Shown piece after piece: positions 23,715 through 24,768 of a stretch of 24,768 nucleotides of DNA. The position numbers were made by a program, and so were the translations under genes. The stretch spans positions 1 through 24,768 of the forward strand of contig CAYTWF010000046.1 in NCBI GenBank assembly GCA_964441705.1, read 5' to 3'. The notes below the pieces were generated by a model, which saw only the letters and a program-made list of their open reading frames with translations, had not been told where the DNA came from and did not search any database. The stretch is from Eshraghiella sp964441705 (lineage in GTDB: Bacteria; Bacillota; Clostridia; Lachnospirales; Lachnospiraceae). Position 1 is the stretch's first letter, and the number at the start of each line of letters is the position of its first letter.

Positions 23715-24623
23715 CTATTTAAGTAATAATTTATCTAATTCATCTACAAGCTTGCCTATTTCCGGCTTGGTCATCTGCGCGTCAGCTCCCAGCTGCTCAC
23801 CCTTTCTTCTCATCTCTTCGCTGATTAATGAGGAGAAAATAACTACTGAAACCTGTTTCAGCGTATCATCAGACTTAATGAGCTTAGTTAATCTATGTCC
23901 ATCCATAAGTGGCATCTCTATATCAGTAATAACACACTTAACATAATCTGTAAGATTATCCTTATGCTCATTCTTCAATGCTTCAAGCTTATCAAAACAT
24001 TCCTGACCATTCTTGGATAAATTAAGATTACTATAACCTGCCTTCTTAAGTGAATCAGCAATAAGTCTTATAAGCAATGCTGAGTCCTCTGCTATGTATA
24101 TTGGAACATCATTCCTCTCACGTCCCTCAAATCTTTCTACATCCCTAACCTTTAATCCAGTTTCTGGTGAAATGTCATTGACAATCTTCTCGAAATCAAG
24201 AATAACAATTATCTGACCATTAATCTTAACAATACCTGTTGCAATACCATTATCTGATGAGTTAATTGTTGCATCAGGTGTAATAATATCAGACCATGAT
24301 ACTCTATGTATTCCACACACCTTATGTACATGAAATGCGATATGGAGATTATTAAAATTAGTAATTATCAGCATATCACCTGCAGCATTTACAGATGGTG
24401 GTGCTGCTGTTACCTTCTCTAAATCCACTACTGTAATCATAGTATCACGAGGCATAAAAATTCCTTCTACAAAAGCATGCGCGTTAGGTACATGCGTAAC
24501 CTCCTGATACGGAACTATTTCCTTAACCTTGGCTACATTAATGCCATAATGGTTATTCCCTACCATAAATTCAAGAACTTCCAATTCATTAGTTCCATTT
24601 TCCAACAAAATATTAGTGTCCAT
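23715..24623 (-). CDS. cheV: Chemotaxis protein CheV (CheW-receiver fusion)
   Basis: This 302-aa cytoplasmic protein couples chemoreceptors to the CheA kinase and is involved in adaptation. The CheW-like domain spans about 12-155 (VLEFMVGNNHYGINVAKVKEI, with GIFMPRDTMITVVDLEK). The receiver domain spans about 172-300, with acid pocket E179/D180 (YIAEDSALL), phospho-acceptor D234 (CVITDIEMPLMDGHRL), the S264 site (IFSSLIS) and the conserved K286 (MTKPEI). All receiver residues are intact. I use the ATG at 24623 with AGGAGG seven bases upstream; a GTG one codon earlier is less well spaced. An extended -10 promoter lies in front. It is the first gene of a unit running through the 581-aa gene to hisH, hisF and ung. 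No other chemotaxis gene is in the window. Confidence 0.95.
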   Translation of the reverse strand: MDTNILLENGTNELEVLEFMVGNNHYGINVAKVKEIVPYQEVTHVPNAHAFVEGIFMPRDTMITVVDLEKVTAAPPSVNAAGDMLIITNFNNLHIAFHVHKVCGIHRVSWSDIITPDATINSSDNGIATGIVKINGQIIVILDFEKIVNDISPETGLKVRDVERFEGRERNDVPIYIAEDSALLIRLIADSLKKAGYSNLNLSKNGQECFDKLEALKNEHKDNLTDYVKCVITDIEMPLMDGHRLTKLIKSDDTLKQVSVVIFSSLISEEMRRKGEQLGADAQMTKPEIGKLVDELDKLLLK

Positions 24624-24658
24624 CACCGAACCTCCTAAAATACGCTTCTATTGTCACA

Positions 24659-24667
24659 ATTATACCA
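24659..24667 (-). promoter_or_regulatory. Extended -10 promoter of cheV
   Basis: On the minus strand TGGTATAAT (24659-24667) matches the extended -10 consensus TGnTATAAT perfectly. The position expected for the -35 box falls in the T-tract of the preceding terminator (TTTTTT), so recognition would depend mainly on the extended -10. The leader would be only about 30 nt long and has AGGAGG at 24631-24636. I saw no sigma-28-type box. Confidence 0.7.
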
Positions 24668-24678
24668 TGGATAGAGCA

Positions 24679-24710
24679 AAAAAAAAAGAGGTAATAAACA
24701 TTACCTCTTT
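24679..24710 (-). terminator. Intrinsic terminator of a gene beyond the right edge
   Basis: AAAGAGGTAAT (24685-24695) pairs with ATTACCTCTTT (24700-24710), an 11-bp stem with an AAAC loop. On the minus strand it is followed by a further T-tract, giving a strong terminator for a minus-strand gene entering from the right. It insulates the cheV unit, whose promoter begins about 20 bases further on. Confidence 0.9.
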
Positions 24711-24768
24711 CAATTATTCCTTCAAAACCACACATTAAAATCTCATCGAAACATCATTATCTCGTTCT
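24711..24768 (-). other. Right edge: possible 3' end of a minus-strand gene
   Basis: The terminator implies a gene ending here on the minus strand. One frame is open from the window edge to a TAA at 24735-24737 and would encode the tail ERDNDVSMRF; another closes at 24743-24745. The stretch is too short to choose between them or to name a product. Confidence 0.3.

Overview
The window reads as a piece of a low-GC anaerobic Firmicute chromosome, most likely Lachnospiraceae (Clostridia). Three things suggest this: the canonical rimP-nusA-ylxR-ylxQ-infB-rbfA-nrnA-truB-ribF-rpsO-pnp order, a giant 2-hydroxyacyl-CoA dehydratase-activase-like protein typical of strict anaerobes, and strong AGGAGG ribosome binding sites with AT-rich spacers. 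A run of ten N inside infB shows that this is a draft (isolate or metagenome) scaffold. No tRNA, rRNA, CRISPR, insertion sequence or prophage gene was seen. No gene-free stretch exceeds 300 bases; the longest is the divergent corA/activase region (15300-15545), which is filled with promoters and a structured leader.

Layout. 1-1140: a LacI-type regulator on the plus strand with its own consensus-like promoter, closed by a hairpin shared with the convergent cluster. 1159-13250, all minus strand and read right to left: rimP, nusA, ylxR, ylxQ, infB, rbfA, nrnA, truB, ribF, rpsO, pnp, yebC and a 76-aa unknown. This is one translation/RNA-metabolism superoperon with very short gaps or overlaps. Its controls visible in the DNA are a promoter plus terminator hairpin ahead of rimP, a possible S15 leader before rpsO, a terminator after rpsO, and an 84-nt extended stem-loop in the pnp leader. 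13395-15299, minus strand: a CorA-type transporter followed by a rhomboid-fold membrane protein with a C-terminal zinc-binding tail, driven by a perfect TTGACA-17-TATAAT promoter. 15546-19787, plus strand: a 1413-aa protein with two BadF/HgdC-like ATPase modules and HgdB-like sequence. 19844-24623, minus strand: cheV, a 581-aa one-pass membrane protein with a very long charged cytoplasmic part, hisH, hisF and ung, apparently one transcription unit.

How the genes work together. The large cluster couples transcription elongation (NusA), ribosome assembly (RimP, RbfA), initiation (IF2), tRNA modification (TruB), RNA turnover (NrnA, PNPase) and stalled-elongation relief (YebC). The right-hand operon mixes chemotaxis signalling with the glutaminase/cyclase pair of histidine synthesis and a base-excision repair glycosylase; only hisH-hisF have an obvious functional link.

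Most of the window is ordinary core genome. The items most worth a second look are the structured leaders of pnp, rimP and rpsO; two genes whose strong Shine-Dalgarno lies 14 and 22 nt from the start codon with an intervening inverted repeat (infB and the activase); the 57-bp coding repeats in IF2; the cheV-linked 581-aa protein; and the large solitary activase fusion. I did not find a clearly new multi-gene system.
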